Below, in pieces: positions 6,683-13,141 of a stretch of 13,141 nucleotides of DNA. Positions within the stretch are counted from its first letter, which is position 1. Each line of letters begins with the position of its first letter. Origin of the DNA: an uncultured Actinomycetes bacterium (GTDB lineage Bacteria; Actinomycetota; Acidimicrobiia; Acidimicrobiales; Microtrichaceae); assembly GCA_903930035.1 (NCBI GenBank), contig CAIYXG010000567.1:1-13141 (forward strand), read 5' to 3'. Made by a program: the position numbers and the translations under genes. The notes under the pieces were generated by a model that was not told the DNA's origin, did no database searches, and saw only the letters and a program-made list of their open reading frames with translations.

Positions 6683-9034
6683 TCAGCCGCCGTTGGCGGC
6701 CGGGACGAACAGCCGGCAGGGCTGGCCCCGCAGGGTGTTGCACCCCGGCAGCGGCGTCGGGGCCGGGACCTTCGGCAGCACCCCCAGCGACAGCTGGGAC
6801 GGGGCCGCGCCGCCCAGCGTCACCGTGACGGTGTCCTTGCCGGTCTCGGTGGTCTTGAAGTTCCACTCGGGGACGTCGCCGCCCGGCGCCAGCAGGGTCA
6901 CCCGGAGGCGGGACCCCTTGCGGACCCACGCCGCCACGGGGTTGATCGGGATGCGGACCTTGACGGGCGTGCCGGCCACGAGCGGCGCACCGTCCTGGGG
7001 CAGGTGCGTCTGGACCGCGCGCGTCGCCGTGGACTGCGTCCGGTCCAGCTTGCGGTGCGAGGCGCGCAGCCAGCCCGACGTCAGGTAGGTCTCCGTGCCG
7101 TCCGGACGCACCTCGGTCAGGGTGGCCTGCAGGTCGGCGTCGGTCCCGGTCGTCGCCACGGTCAGGTCCAGGCTGCTGTTGCCCATGACCAGCAGGTCGG
7201 CCTCGAGCGGTGCGGTCGAGAACCCGAGCCCCTTGCCGTCCACCACGGGCACCCAGTCGTAGTCACGGTCCTTGGAGTAGACGACCCCGCCGGACTCGGC
7301 CGACTGCACCGGCCGCGCAGCCGGGTCGGAGACGTAGGACGCAGTGCCCCTCGGCACCTTGGTGCCCTCGGGCGCCAGTACGCCGCCCTCGGCGAGCAGC
7401 CACGGCTGGGCCGTCGTGCCCTTGGGCGGCCACTCGTCGAACGTGATCTGGGCGGCCGACTGCAGGGACCGCGGGCCCAGGTCGGTGCCACCGACCTCCA
7501 TCAGGAACGTGATGCGGGGCGTGGCCTCGAACTTCTTCCTCGCGGCGGCGACCGACGTCTCCTCGGCGAGGGCGCTCTGCGACGGCGCCGGCGCCGCAGC
7601 GCTGCCGATCTCGCTGCCGACCAGCCCGGCGACCGCCAGGCCCTGCTCGGGGAGCCGGGGGACCTCGTCGGCCACGAACAGGTAGAGGAACTCGGCCCAG
7701 CGGGTGAAGATCTCGGGGCCCAGCGCGTCGTTGTGGTTGCCGTTGTAGGCCGTCACCCAGACGTCGGGGTTGCCGTCGAGCGCCTCGATCACGTTCATCC
7801 AGTCGCTGCCGAGCTGCTCGTCCTGCATGCCACCCACCAGGAACACCGGTACCTCGATCTTCTTGGCCCAGTCCGCCGGGGTGCGGTTCTCGTAGAGCAG
7901 CGGCTCGCGGTACGGCGTCCGGTCCAGGAGCGCGAGCGCGTCCAGGGTCTGGAGCCGGAGCTTCTGGTTGTCCCGGCACCGGGTGTCGCCCTGCTCGATC
8001 AGCGTCGTGGCCCATGCCTGGCCACCGCCCGGGGCCGGCTCGGCGTCGCTCTGCCGGCCCTCGAGCCAGTTCTTGGCGAACCCGTTGTTGAAGATGCCGC
8101 CGGGGAACCCGATCCCCTGGTACATGTCCTGGAGGACCGACATGGGCGCGAGCGCGGCCAGGTGCGGCGGCCGCGTGCCGCCCACGTAGAGCTGGCTGTA
8201 GCCCGAGTACGAGATGCCGACCATCCCGACCTTGCCGCCCTTGACCCAGTCCTGGGCGGCGACGGTCTCCACGGCGTCGTAGCCGTCGTAGATGGTGGGC
8301 AGGCCGAACAGGTCGAAGTCGCCGCCCGAGCAGCCCGAGCCACGGATCTGCACGCTCGCCACGGCGAAGCCCAGCACGGGGGCGATCACGGAGCCGACGG
8401 CGGTCGAGCCCGACGGCGCGAGCGGGTCGGGCTGCGCGTTCGGGTCGGTCAGGGTCCGGGCGAGCGACGCCAGCAGGTCGCCCGGCGGGGCGACCTCGTA
8501 GCCGGAGTACTCGATCAGCGTGGGGAACGGCCCGTCGGAGATCTTCTTCCCGGGCGGCAGGCGGACCGTCACGGCCAGCTCGACGCCGTCGCGCATCTTC
8601 ACGTAGTTCAGGCCCTGCGTGAGGGTCTGGTCGTCGTAGAGCGACTGCGGCGGGGTGTCGTCCTTGGACAGGACGGTGACCGGTGCCGTGCGGACCTGCT
8701 CGTCGCCCGAGCCGGACACCACCGTGTACCCGGGGCCCGGCTTCACCTGCCGGAACATGAACGACCCCAGCCGGTCCGTCGTGCCCGACGCCAGCCGCTT
8801 GCCCTCGGGCGACACCAGCGTGACCTTGGTGCCGAGGCCGCCGTCGACCACCGCCACCTGGCCGATGCTGCCGAAGGCGGTGAACGGTGCGTCCCCCTTC
8901 GCCGCCGCGGTCGACGAGGTCGGCCCGGCGTCGGTGGAGGAGCAGGCGGCCGCTGCGAGGGCCAGGGCCAGCGCCACGGCGGCCGAACGGGCGGCGCGGC
9001 GGGTCGGACGAGCAGGGTTCCCCAGGAAGATCAC
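6683..9034 (-). CDS. CocE/S15-family lipoprotein hydrolase
   Basis: A 783-residue exported serine hydrolase. The N-terminus has Arg residues (12-16), a hydrophobic Ala/Leu stretch (18-30) and Cys31 followed by Ser-Ser, so a lipoprotein signal is likely, although the lipobox is A-A-A-C rather than the usual L-x-x-C. Residues 55-110 look like a small beta-sandwich (carboxypeptidase-regulatory-like) domain. The alpha/beta-hydrolase domain (about 145-460) carries the nucleophile in G273-I-S275-Y-S-G, a probable Asp405 in G-G-M-Q-D, and His434 in G-N-H-N-D. Residues 500-780 fit the C-terminal jelly-roll domain of X-Pro dipeptidyl-peptidase and CocE. Family members cut X-Pro dipeptides, acyl or ester bonds and some antibiotics; the substrate here is unknown. 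The GTG start is supported by the promoter six bases upstream. It is the first gene of the operon with three glycosidases, so it may de-esterify or release glycosides outside the cell (inference). Confidence 0.92.
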   Translation of the reverse strand: MIFLGNPARPTRRAARSAAVALALALAAAACSSTDAGPTSSTAAAKGDAPFTAFGSIGQVAVVDGGLGTKVTLVSPEGKRLASGTTDRLGSFMFRQVKPGPGYTVVSGSGDEQVRTAPVTVLSKDDTPPQSLYDDQTLTQGLNYVKMRDGVELAVTVRLPPGKKISDGPFPTLIEYSGYEVAPPGDLLASLARTLTDPNAQPDPLAPSGSTAVGSVIAPVLGFAVASVQIRGSGCSGGDFDLFGLPTIYDGYDAVETVAAQDWVKGGKVGMVGISYSGYSQLYVGGTRPPHLAALAPMSVLQDMYQGIGFPGGIFNNGFAKNWLEGRQSDAEPAPGGGQAWATTLIEQGDTRCRDNQKLRLQTLDALALLDRTPYREPLLYENRTPADWAKKIEVPVFLVGGMQDEQLGSDWMNVIEALDGNPDVWVTAYNGNHNDALGPEIFTRWAEFLYLFVADEVPRLPEQGLAVAGLVGSEIGSAAAPAPSQSALAEETSVAAARKKFEATPRITFLMEVGGTDLGPRSLQSAAQITFDEWPPKGTTAQPWLLAEGGVLAPEGTKVPRGTASYVSDPAARPVQSAESGGVVYSKDRDYDWVPVVDGKGLGFSTAPLEADLLVMGNSSLDLTVATTGTDADLQATLTEVRPDGTETYLTSGWLRASHRKLDRTQSTATRAVQTHLPQDGAPLVAGTPVKVRIPINPVAAWVRKGSRLRVTLLAPGGDVPEWNFKTTETGKDTVTVTLGGAAPSQLSLGVLPKVPAPTPLPGCNTLRGQPCRLFVPAANGG

Positions 9035-9040
9035 CGGCGC

Positions 9041-9046
9041 ATCCTA
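9041..9046 (-). promoter_or_regulatory. -10 element (TAGGAT) for leaderless lipoprotein operon
   Basis: On the minus strand TAGGAT is followed by six bases and then the GTG start at 9034. This is the classic geometry of a leaderless actinobacterial transcript, in which transcription begins at or next to the first base of the start codon. No ribosome site exists before the GTG, which agrees. The -35 region is weak (no TTGAC). It probably drives all four genes down to 2791. Confidence 0.65.
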
Positions 9047-9122
9047 GGGATGCCGCACGGGGCGGTAGGACTCGGCCCCTCCGCAACGACCTTGCCGACC
9101 GCGACCCCGAACGTCACGGGCC

Positions 9123-9150
9123 GGAAATAACCGGGCAACACGGACCGTTG
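9123..9150 (+). promoter_or_regulatory. Candidate SigR/SigH-type ECF promoter
   Basis: GGAAAT (9123-9128) and GTTG (9147-9150) are separated by exactly 18 bases, close to the GGGAAT-N18-GTTG consensus of SigR/SigH (thiol-oxidative stress) sigma factors of actinobacteria, with one mismatch in the -35. Transcription would begin about 5-12 bases after GTT, that is at or just before the ATG at 9154 or 9163, making the small ORF leaderless. There is no other candidate promoter for that strand in the gap. One match by eye is not proof. Confidence 0.45.
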
Positions 9151-9153
9151 ACC

Positions 9154-9342
9154 ATGGTCGCCATGACTCCGCCGAACGACCTCACCCCCCTCATGCTCCC
9201 GGTCCCGGCCCGCAGCCGTCGGGCACCGACGGGCACGCCCCGCGCCGCGGCGGCTCCCGGACTTCTCCGCCAGCAGGACCTGCTGCTCGCCGCGCCGGCG
9301 GTGCTCACGGTCCTGGCCGGCGTGCTGGTCCGCGCCGTCTGA
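9154..9342 (+). CDS. Small hypothetical protein with one C-terminal membrane segment
   Basis: A 62-residue ORF (or 59 residues if ATG 9163 is used; the first codons read M-V-A-M). It has a Pro/Arg-rich N-terminal half with basic residues at about 23-34 and a C-terminal hydrophobic helix (residues about 45-60, L-L-L-A-A-P-A-V-L-T-V-L-A-G-V-L-V) ending in R-A-V, so it could be a tail-anchored membrane miniprotein. It has no Cys and no recognisable family. The case for being real is its place directly behind the SigR-like promoter and the otherwise empty 350-base gap. Against it: GC-rich DNA gives chance ORFs of this size easily, and no ribosome site is visible (expected if leaderless). It ends 42 bases from the stop of the convergent membrane-protein gene. 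Confidence 0.4.
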   Translation: MVAMTPPNDLTPLMLPVPARSRRAPTGTPRAAAAPGLLRQQDLLLAAPAVLTVLAGVLVRAV

Positions 9343-9384
9343 CCTGCGCGCCGACGGCCGCCGACGCACCCGCAGGGGGTCGGT

Positions 9385-11070
9385 TCAGCCGCCGCTCGCC
9401 CGCTCACGGCCGTCGGCCGGCGGGCGCTCGCCCGGCCGCAGGTCGTAGCGGCCGGTGGCCTGGTTGCCCTTGCAGCCCGCACGGGTCGCGACCGGCTGCT
9501 TCGGCAGCGACGAGTCCAGGATCGGGCTGGCGGCGCTGAACACGCCCCACGGGCTCTCGCAGCCCGGCACCACCCAGGCGTGCGACATCCAGCCGCCCGA
9601 GCCGTTGGCCTTCCGGCCACCAAGGGCGGCGCACTGCTCGGGGGTCGTGGTGGAGTCGCCGACCACGATCCCGGTCTTGACCGACGAGCACAGCCCGACG
9701 TGGCGGTGGAAGTGGTCGTTGGGGCCGGTGAACCCCTGCGTGGGCTCGGTGTCACCGTCGTGGCGCATGTAGTAGCTCAGGCCGACGATGTGGGCGTCCG
9801 GCCCCTCGCCGTCGTAGAGCAGCATCTCGGGCTCGTCGACCTTGAAGGTGCCGTCGACGATCGAGAACTTCATGTAGTGCGCAGCGATCCCGGGGACGTA
9901 GCTGGTGACCTTCTTCCAGCCGCCGGCCACGGCGTCGGCCGCCGTCGGGTACTTCATCGCCGTCGCCCGGGCCAGGCGCAGCTCGGCGTTCAGCTGGACG
10001 CACTGCGACGGGTCGACCATCGCCGTCCACGGCTGCGGGCCGGAGTGGCCCCCGTGCCCGCCGTTGTCGTCGGGGGCCGCCGAGGACGACGCCGTGTGGG
10101 CGTGGCCGCCGGACGAGGCAGCCGTCTGGAAGGACCACTCGAGCCAGGCGTCGTAGTCCTGCTGGGACGAGGTGGCGAGCGCCTCGACCAGCCGTGCGGC
10201 CGCCACCTCGCCACCCTCGGCCTGGTCGGTCGCCGAGATCAGCTTGTCCAGGCCCGGCGTGCGCGACCCCTCGAGCGGGTCCGGCGCGCGCAGCTGCTCC
10301 AGGATCGACGTGGCCGAGGTCCCGCTGTGCCCGTCGTGCATGTCGCCGGGCGCCGACGCCGCCGGGGTGCCGCGCAGGTCGTGCGGTGCCATGGACCCAC
10401 CGGTGTAGGTGTCCACACCCATCGTGCGGGCCGTGTCCCAGTACGACGCCGGGTTGAAGCCCATGTCGCAGCGGACCGCGTCCACCGCCGCCATCTCCTC
10501 GGCGTGCGCGCCGCCGTGGTCGTGGGGGGCGCCGGCGACGCCGCCGCCCGAGACCACCGGCACCGTGGCCAGGCCGAGTGCCGCGACAGCCACCACCGAC
10601 GCCAGCACCGGGCCGGTGCGGACCTTCCGGGGCGCCAGGAGCAGCACGGCGGCCAGCACGAGGGCCAGCCCCTCGAACGCAGCGGTCACCGAGTCGGCGA
10701 GCTCCGCCTGCTCGACCACCCCGGCGTGGGAGCCGACGGGCAGGCCCACGGTGCGGCTGAGGACCCAGAGCAGCAGCGCGCCGGCGTTCACCACCGACGC
10801 GGCCAGCAGCACGGGCCGACGGCGCGACGCCAGGAGCAGGCCGAGGGCCAGCGCCGCCTGCGACCAGCCGACGACGGCGAACCCGACCGGGTCGATCCAC
10901 TCACCCGAGCCCGCGTGGGTCGCCGCCGACACCAGGTGGAGCAGCGCGGCGGCCGCCGTCAGGCCGGCCACGACCACGTGCAGGTAGCCGCCCTCCGGGG
11001 CTGCGGCCCCGTCGGCCGACGGCGGTGCGTCCGTCAGGGTGTCGTCCAACTCGCCGACCGGCTCGTCCAT
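9385..11070 (-). CDS. Five-TM membrane protein with His-rich extracytoplasmic domain, unknown function
   Basis: A 561-residue protein whose function I do not recognise. Residues 30-175 hold about five hydrophobic helices (near 30-50, 62-82, 87-107, 127-147, 154-174). The part with N95-A-G and S105-R-T-V-G-L-P-V-G resembles a four-helix module seen in many actinobacterial membrane proteins of unknown role. The rest would lie outside the cell. A low-complexity linker (180-345) carries His/Met clusters: H183-D-H-G-G-A-H, M244-H-D-G-H, H323-A-H, H338... with G-G-H-G-G-H. The C-terminal domain (about 350-545) has H453-F-H-R-H, further His at 398, 437 and 497, and Cys 357, 461, 480, 504 and 533, compatible with disulfides and a metal site. 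Metal binding (copper or another soft metal) is an inference from composition only. The ATG start at 11070 is preceded by a GGGGAAC repeat leader. No partner gene on the same strand is visible. Confidence 0.85.
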   Translation of the reverse strand: MDEPVGELDDTLTDAPPSADGAAAPEGGYLHVVVAGLTAAAALLHLVSAATHAGSGEWIDPVGFAVVGWSQAALALGLLLASRRRPVLLAASVVNAGALLLWVLSRTVGLPVGSHAGVVEQAELADSVTAAFEGLALVLAAVLLLAPRKVRTGPVLASVVAVAALGLATVPVVSGGGVAGAPHDHGGAHAEEMAAVDAVRCDMGFNPASYWDTARTMGVDTYTGGSMAPHDLRGTPAASAPGDMHDGHSGTSATSILEQLRAPDPLEGSRTPGLDKLISATDQAEGGEVAAARLVEALATSSQQDYDAWLEWSFQTAASSGGHAHTASSSAAPDDNGGHGGHSGPQPWTAMVDPSQCVQLNAELRLARATAMKYPTAADAVAGGWKKVTSYVPGIAAHYMKFSIVDGTFKVDEPEMLLYDGEGPDAHIVGLSYYMRHDGDTEPTQGFTGPNDHFHRHVGLCSSVKTGIVVGDSTTTPEQCAALGGRKANGSGGWMSHAWVVPGCESPWGVFSAASPILDSSLPKQPVATRAGCKGNQATGRYDLRPGERPPADGRERASGG

Positions 11071-11074
11071 CGTG

Positions 11075-11103
11075 GTTCCCCGTTCCCCAGTTTCCCGTTC
11101 CCC
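11075..11103 (-). repeat. Four tandem 7-base units in the 5' leader
   Basis: In mRNA sense the unit is GGGGAAC. Copies occupy 11097-11103, 11082-11088 and 11075-11081, with a variant GGGAAAC (11090-11096) and one extra base at 11089. The last copy ends four bases before the ATG at 11070. The array lies between the candidate promoter and the start codon, so each copy is a weak purine-rich ribosome site and copy number could tune translation (inference). Confidence 0.75.
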
Positions 11104-11130
11104 GTCGCCGCACCCCTGTGCGACGGCCGC

Positions 11131-11136
11131 AGACTA
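11131..11136 (-). promoter_or_regulatory. Candidate -10 element (TAGTCT) for the five-TM protein gene
   Basis: TAGTCT on the minus strand fits TAnnnT. Transcription would begin near 11124, giving a leader of about 55 bases that contains the GGGGAAC repeats. This is unlike the leaderless neighbours. No good -35 is seen. The assignment rests on position in the divergent gap and on consensus fit. Confidence 0.4.
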
Positions 11137-11216
11137 GACGCCCGGCCCGGCCGGACACCGGTCGCCGGAGCGGTCCGGGGGCCGGGCCGACCGGGTACCA
11201 CCGCGCATCTCGTGCC

Positions 11217-11222
11217 TACGCT
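11217..11222 (+). promoter_or_regulatory. -10 element (TACGCT) for leaderless amidohydrolase gene
   Basis: TACGCT is followed by seven bases and ATG 11230, the same leaderless geometry as at the lipoprotein operon on the other strand. The stretch before the ATG is GCGGGGG, with no true Shine-Dalgarno core. It supports 11230 as the start, although the frame stays open far upstream. Confidence 0.6.
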
Positions 11223-11229
11223 GCGGGGG

Positions 11230-12252
11230 ATGCGCACGTTCCCCACCCGTTTCGAGAGCACCCTCGACCTGGCACGTCTGCCCTGGTTCGAGGTGGTCGG
11301 CGGCAACCGGCTGGTGCTGTCGGCCGACGCGGCCGAGGAGGTGGGCCCGGTCGTCGACATGCACACGCACCTGGCCATGGGGTTCTTCCGGAAGCTGCGG
11401 GTCGACCTGCACGCGGCGACCCCGACGGTCGCGCACTACCTGCCGGTGACCCTGCCGGTGGACCTGGACCGCTACTCCAACGAGAACCTGGACCGCTCGT
11501 CCATGTTCCACATGAAGGCCGACGTCTCGGTGCTGGGCCTGACCGCTCAGGGCATGCGGACCACCCACACGGCCCCCAACCTGCTGCGCGAGATGGAGGC
11601 GCTCGGCATCACCCGGTCGGTGGTGCTGCCCTTCGACCTGCCGGTCGGCGCCCGCAACGCCGACCACCTCCTGGAGGTTGCCGCCCGGTACCCCGAGCTG
11701 GTGCCGTTCGGCTCGGTCCACCCGGCGGACCGCGACGCCGAGGTCCGCCTGGCCCGCCAGAAGGGCCACGGCGCCCACGGCATCAAGCTGCACCCCAACG
11801 GGCAGTTCATCTCGCCCGACGCACCGAAGACCGTCCACCTGTGCGGCCGGTGCGGCCAGCACGGCCTGCCGGTGCTGTTCCACTGCGGGCCGGTCGGCAT
11901 CGAGCCCAAGGCCGCCGAGCGCCGGAGCCAGGTGGCCCGCTACGAGCGGGCCATCGCCGAGAACCCCGGCACCACGTTCGTCCTGGGCCACTCGGGGGCG
12001 CTGCAGTACGAGCAGGCCGTGACGTTCGCCGACCGGTACCCCAACACCTACTTCGAGCTGTCGTGCCTGGGTCTGTCCGCCCTGCGCCACGTGCTGGGCA
12101 CGGTGCCCGCCGACCGGCTGCTCTACGGCACCGACTGGCCCTTCTACCACCAGGCCCTCACGCTGGCCCGGGTGCTGATCGCCACCGAGGACGACCGCGA
12201 CCTGCGCCGCGCCGTGCTGCACGACAACGCCGTGCGGCTGCTGAACCTCTAG
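11230..12252 (+). CDS. Metal-dependent amidohydrolase (amidohydrolase_2 type)
   Basis: A 340-residue TIM-barrel hydrolase/decarboxylase of the amidohydrolase 2 (PF04909-like) group. Metal-site motifs appear in order: D43-M-H45-T-H47-L after a short N-terminal segment, K186-L-H188-P-N-G, F217-H218-C-G-P, G253-H254-S-G, and Y299-G-T-D302-W-P-F. The His/His/His/Asp set of a mononuclear Zn or Mn site is complete. The family hydrolyses C-O and C-N bonds or removes CO2 from small aromatic or sugar-derived acids and lactones; the substrate cannot be read here. An insert at about 60-115, rich in His, Asn and Met (including S91-M-F-H-M-K), may shape the pocket. There is no signal peptide, so it is cytoplasmic. 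It diverges from the five-TM gene (159 bases apart) and converges on the rhamnosidase gene nine bases away, so it is a single-gene unit. Confidence 0.9.
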   Translation: MRTFPTRFESTLDLARLPWFEVVGGNRLVLSADAAEEVGPVVDMHTHLAMGFFRKLRVDLHAATPTVAHYLPVTLPVDLDRYSNENLDRSSMFHMKADVSVLGLTAQGMRTTHTAPNLLREMEALGITRSVVLPFDLPVGARNADHLLEVAARYPELVPFGSVHPADRDAEVRLARQKGHGAHGIKLHPNGQFISPDAPKTVHLCGRCGQHGLPVLFHCGPVGIEPKAAERRSQVARYERAIAENPGTTFVLGHSGALQYEQAVTFADRYPNTYFELSCLGLSALRHVLGTVPADRLLYGTDWPFYHQALTLARVLIATEDDRDLRRAVLHDNAVRLLNL

Positions 12253-12261
12253 GCGCGTCGC

Positions 12262-13141
12262 TCAGGCCCGGACGACGGGGACCGGGGAGTCGACCTCGAC
12301 CGTGCCGTCGGCGCGGGCCTCGACCGTCACGGGACCGTGCGGCGTGGGCACGGTCGCCCGGGCCCAGTCCAGGCCGCCGAGCGCCGGCGCCACCCGCACG
12401 GCGGCGTAGCCCGGCTCGGCCGGCGCGATGCCGAGGGTGTGCACCACCAGGTCGCGCGTCGGCGTGGACGACCAGCCGTGGCAGTGCGTACCGCCCTGCC
12501 AGCACTCGGGCCACGTGGACTCCCCCGCGTCCAGGAACACCTTCCAGTCGCGGCACAGGTCGGCCACCAGGTCGGCCCGGCCGGCGCGGGCCAGCCCGTC
12601 GTGGAGGACGTAGCGGAAGAACGGCTGGGCCTCGACCATCTGCTCGGCCGCGTCCCACTCGGGCGCGGGGTAGCCCATGACCAGGTGGATGAACCCGTCG
12701 CCCTCCCCGTCGACCGTGAGCGGGTCCATGACCCACGAGTGCCGCAGCAACCGGGCACGGTCGGTCAGCCGCCCGACGACGCGCGCCGTGCGGTCGGCCG
12801 GCACGATGCCCGCAGCGAGCGCCGCCGCGCCGCCGTGCTGGGCCGCGGCCAGCTGCGCCACGCCCTCCACCGTGTGGTCCACGTAGACGCCGCGGGTCTC
12901 GTCCCAGAACGCGTCGAACGCCCCGGCCACCTGGTCGCGGCGGGTGCGGGCCCAGTCGGCGGTGCCGGCGTTGCCGACCCACTCGGACATCTCGGCCAGG
13001 TCCTCGAGGGCCCGGGCCCACAGCGCGTTGAGCGTCGAGCTGCACCCGGTCGAGTAGACGCTCGACCAGTCGAGCAGCAGCCAGCCCGACACGTCGTGCA
13101 GCAGGCCGTCGCCGCCCAGGTACGACTCGAACCAGCGCAAC
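12262..13141 (-). CDS. GH78 alpha-L-rhamnosidase, C-terminal part
   Basis: The last 293 residues are inside the window; the 5' part lies beyond the right edge, and the apparent start near 13140 is an internal TTG Leu codon. The visible part is the second half of the alpha/alpha six-hairpin barrel plus the C-terminal beta-sandwich. Typical features are L-L-L-D-W-S-S near the left of the fragment, E-S-T-W-P-E-C-W followed by C-H-G-W-S-S-T-P-T-R-D-L (the barrel end, where GH78 has a catalytic or binding Glu and the S-x-x-H-x-W-S-x-x-P motif), then L-G-I-A-P-A-E-P-G-Y and P-T-P-H-G-P-V-T-V in the C-terminal domain. GH78 removes terminal alpha-L-rhamnose from plant glycosides and polysaccharides with inversion. 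Secretion cannot be judged without the N-terminus. Whether it belongs with the GH operon is unknown, since it is transcribed from outside the window. Confidence 0.9.
   Translation of the reverse strand, partial: LRWFESYLGGDGLLHDVSGWLLLDWSSVYSTGCSSTLNALWARALEDLAEMSEWVGNAGTADWARTRRDQVAGAFDAFWDETRGVYVDHTVEGVAQLAAAQHGGAAALAAGIVPADRTARVVGRLTDRARLLRHSWVMDPLTVDGEGDGFIHLVMGYPAPEWDAAEQMVEAQPFFRYVLHDGLARAGRADLVADLCRDWKVFLDAGESTWPECWQGGTHCHGWSSTPTRDLVVHTLGIAPAEPGYAAVRVAPALGGLDWARATVPTPHGPVTVEARADGTVEVDSPVPVVRA

Noticed and set aside
6215..9130. Open frame of 971 codons antisense to the lipoprotein and GH-A genes
   Set aside because: Composition typical of antisense shadows in GC-rich DNA. The opposite strand encodes two clearly recognisable proteins.
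9343..9384. Possible terminator between the small ORF and the five-TM gene
   Set aside because: Only scattered short complementary tracts are seen, with no stable hairpin that I can defend by eye.
9580..11229. Upstream extension of the amidohydrolase frame
   Set aside because: The frame is open from 9580, but this part is antisense to the five-TM gene and has no domain features. The TACGCT-N7-ATG signal and the family's usual N-terminus place the start at 11230.

Overview
The window is about 13 kb of very GC-rich DNA (roughly 73% by eye) with strong G/C bias at third codon positions. It carries actinobacterial-style signals: TAnnnT -10 hexamers, two of them only 6-7 bases before a start codon (leaderless transcripts), GTG starts and tight ATGA overlaps. 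This fits a high-GC actinobacterium. Acidimicrobiia is a guess from overall flavour only and is not proven by any marker gene. There are no RNA genes, IS elements, CRISPR arrays or other clear signs of horizontal transfer.

Left part (1-2779, + strand): the tail of a VOC/PhnB-like glyoxalase-fold protein, then a two-gene unit of an M15/DUF5715-like zinc-peptidase-type protein and an AsnB-type glutamine-hydrolysing amidotransferase four bases behind it, with a GGAGGT ribosome site inside the first gene's end.

Middle (2791-9034, - strand): a compact four-gene operon read from right to left. It runs from a secreted lipoprotein serine hydrolase of the CocE/S15 (X-Pro dipeptidyl-peptidase-like) family, through a cytoplasmic clan GH-A glycosidase of the poorly characterised 'NQLEMWQ' group and a GH1 beta-glycosidase (ATGA overlap), to a GH4 NAD/metal-dependent glycosidase. 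A leaderless-type promoter sits just before the lipoprotein GTG. The GH1 and GH4 motifs point to non-phosphorylated sugars. No transporter, PTS component or regulator is present.

The 350-base gap (9035-9384) holds that promoter and, on the other strand, a possible SigR/SigH-like promoter (GGAAAT-N18-GTTG) directly in front of a tiny ORF with one membrane segment.

Right part (9385-13141): a five-TM protein with a long His/Met-rich linker and a Cys/His-rich outer domain of unknown function (- strand), preceded by a 5' leader with four copies of a 7-base repeat; a divergent metal-dependent amidohydrolase (+ strand) with its own leaderless promoter; and, convergent and nine bases from it, the C-terminal part of a GH78 alpha-L-rhamnosidase running out of the window (- strand).

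Overall the region looks like a chromosomal catabolic neighbourhood for glycosides (rhamnosidase, GH1, GH4, GH-A enzyme, amidohydrolase) next to a probable cell-wall or amidation gene pair. Nothing here is clearly a defence or mobile system. The least explained items are the His-rich membrane protein with its repeat leader, the tiny ORF behind the ECF-like promoter, and the M15-AsnB pair.
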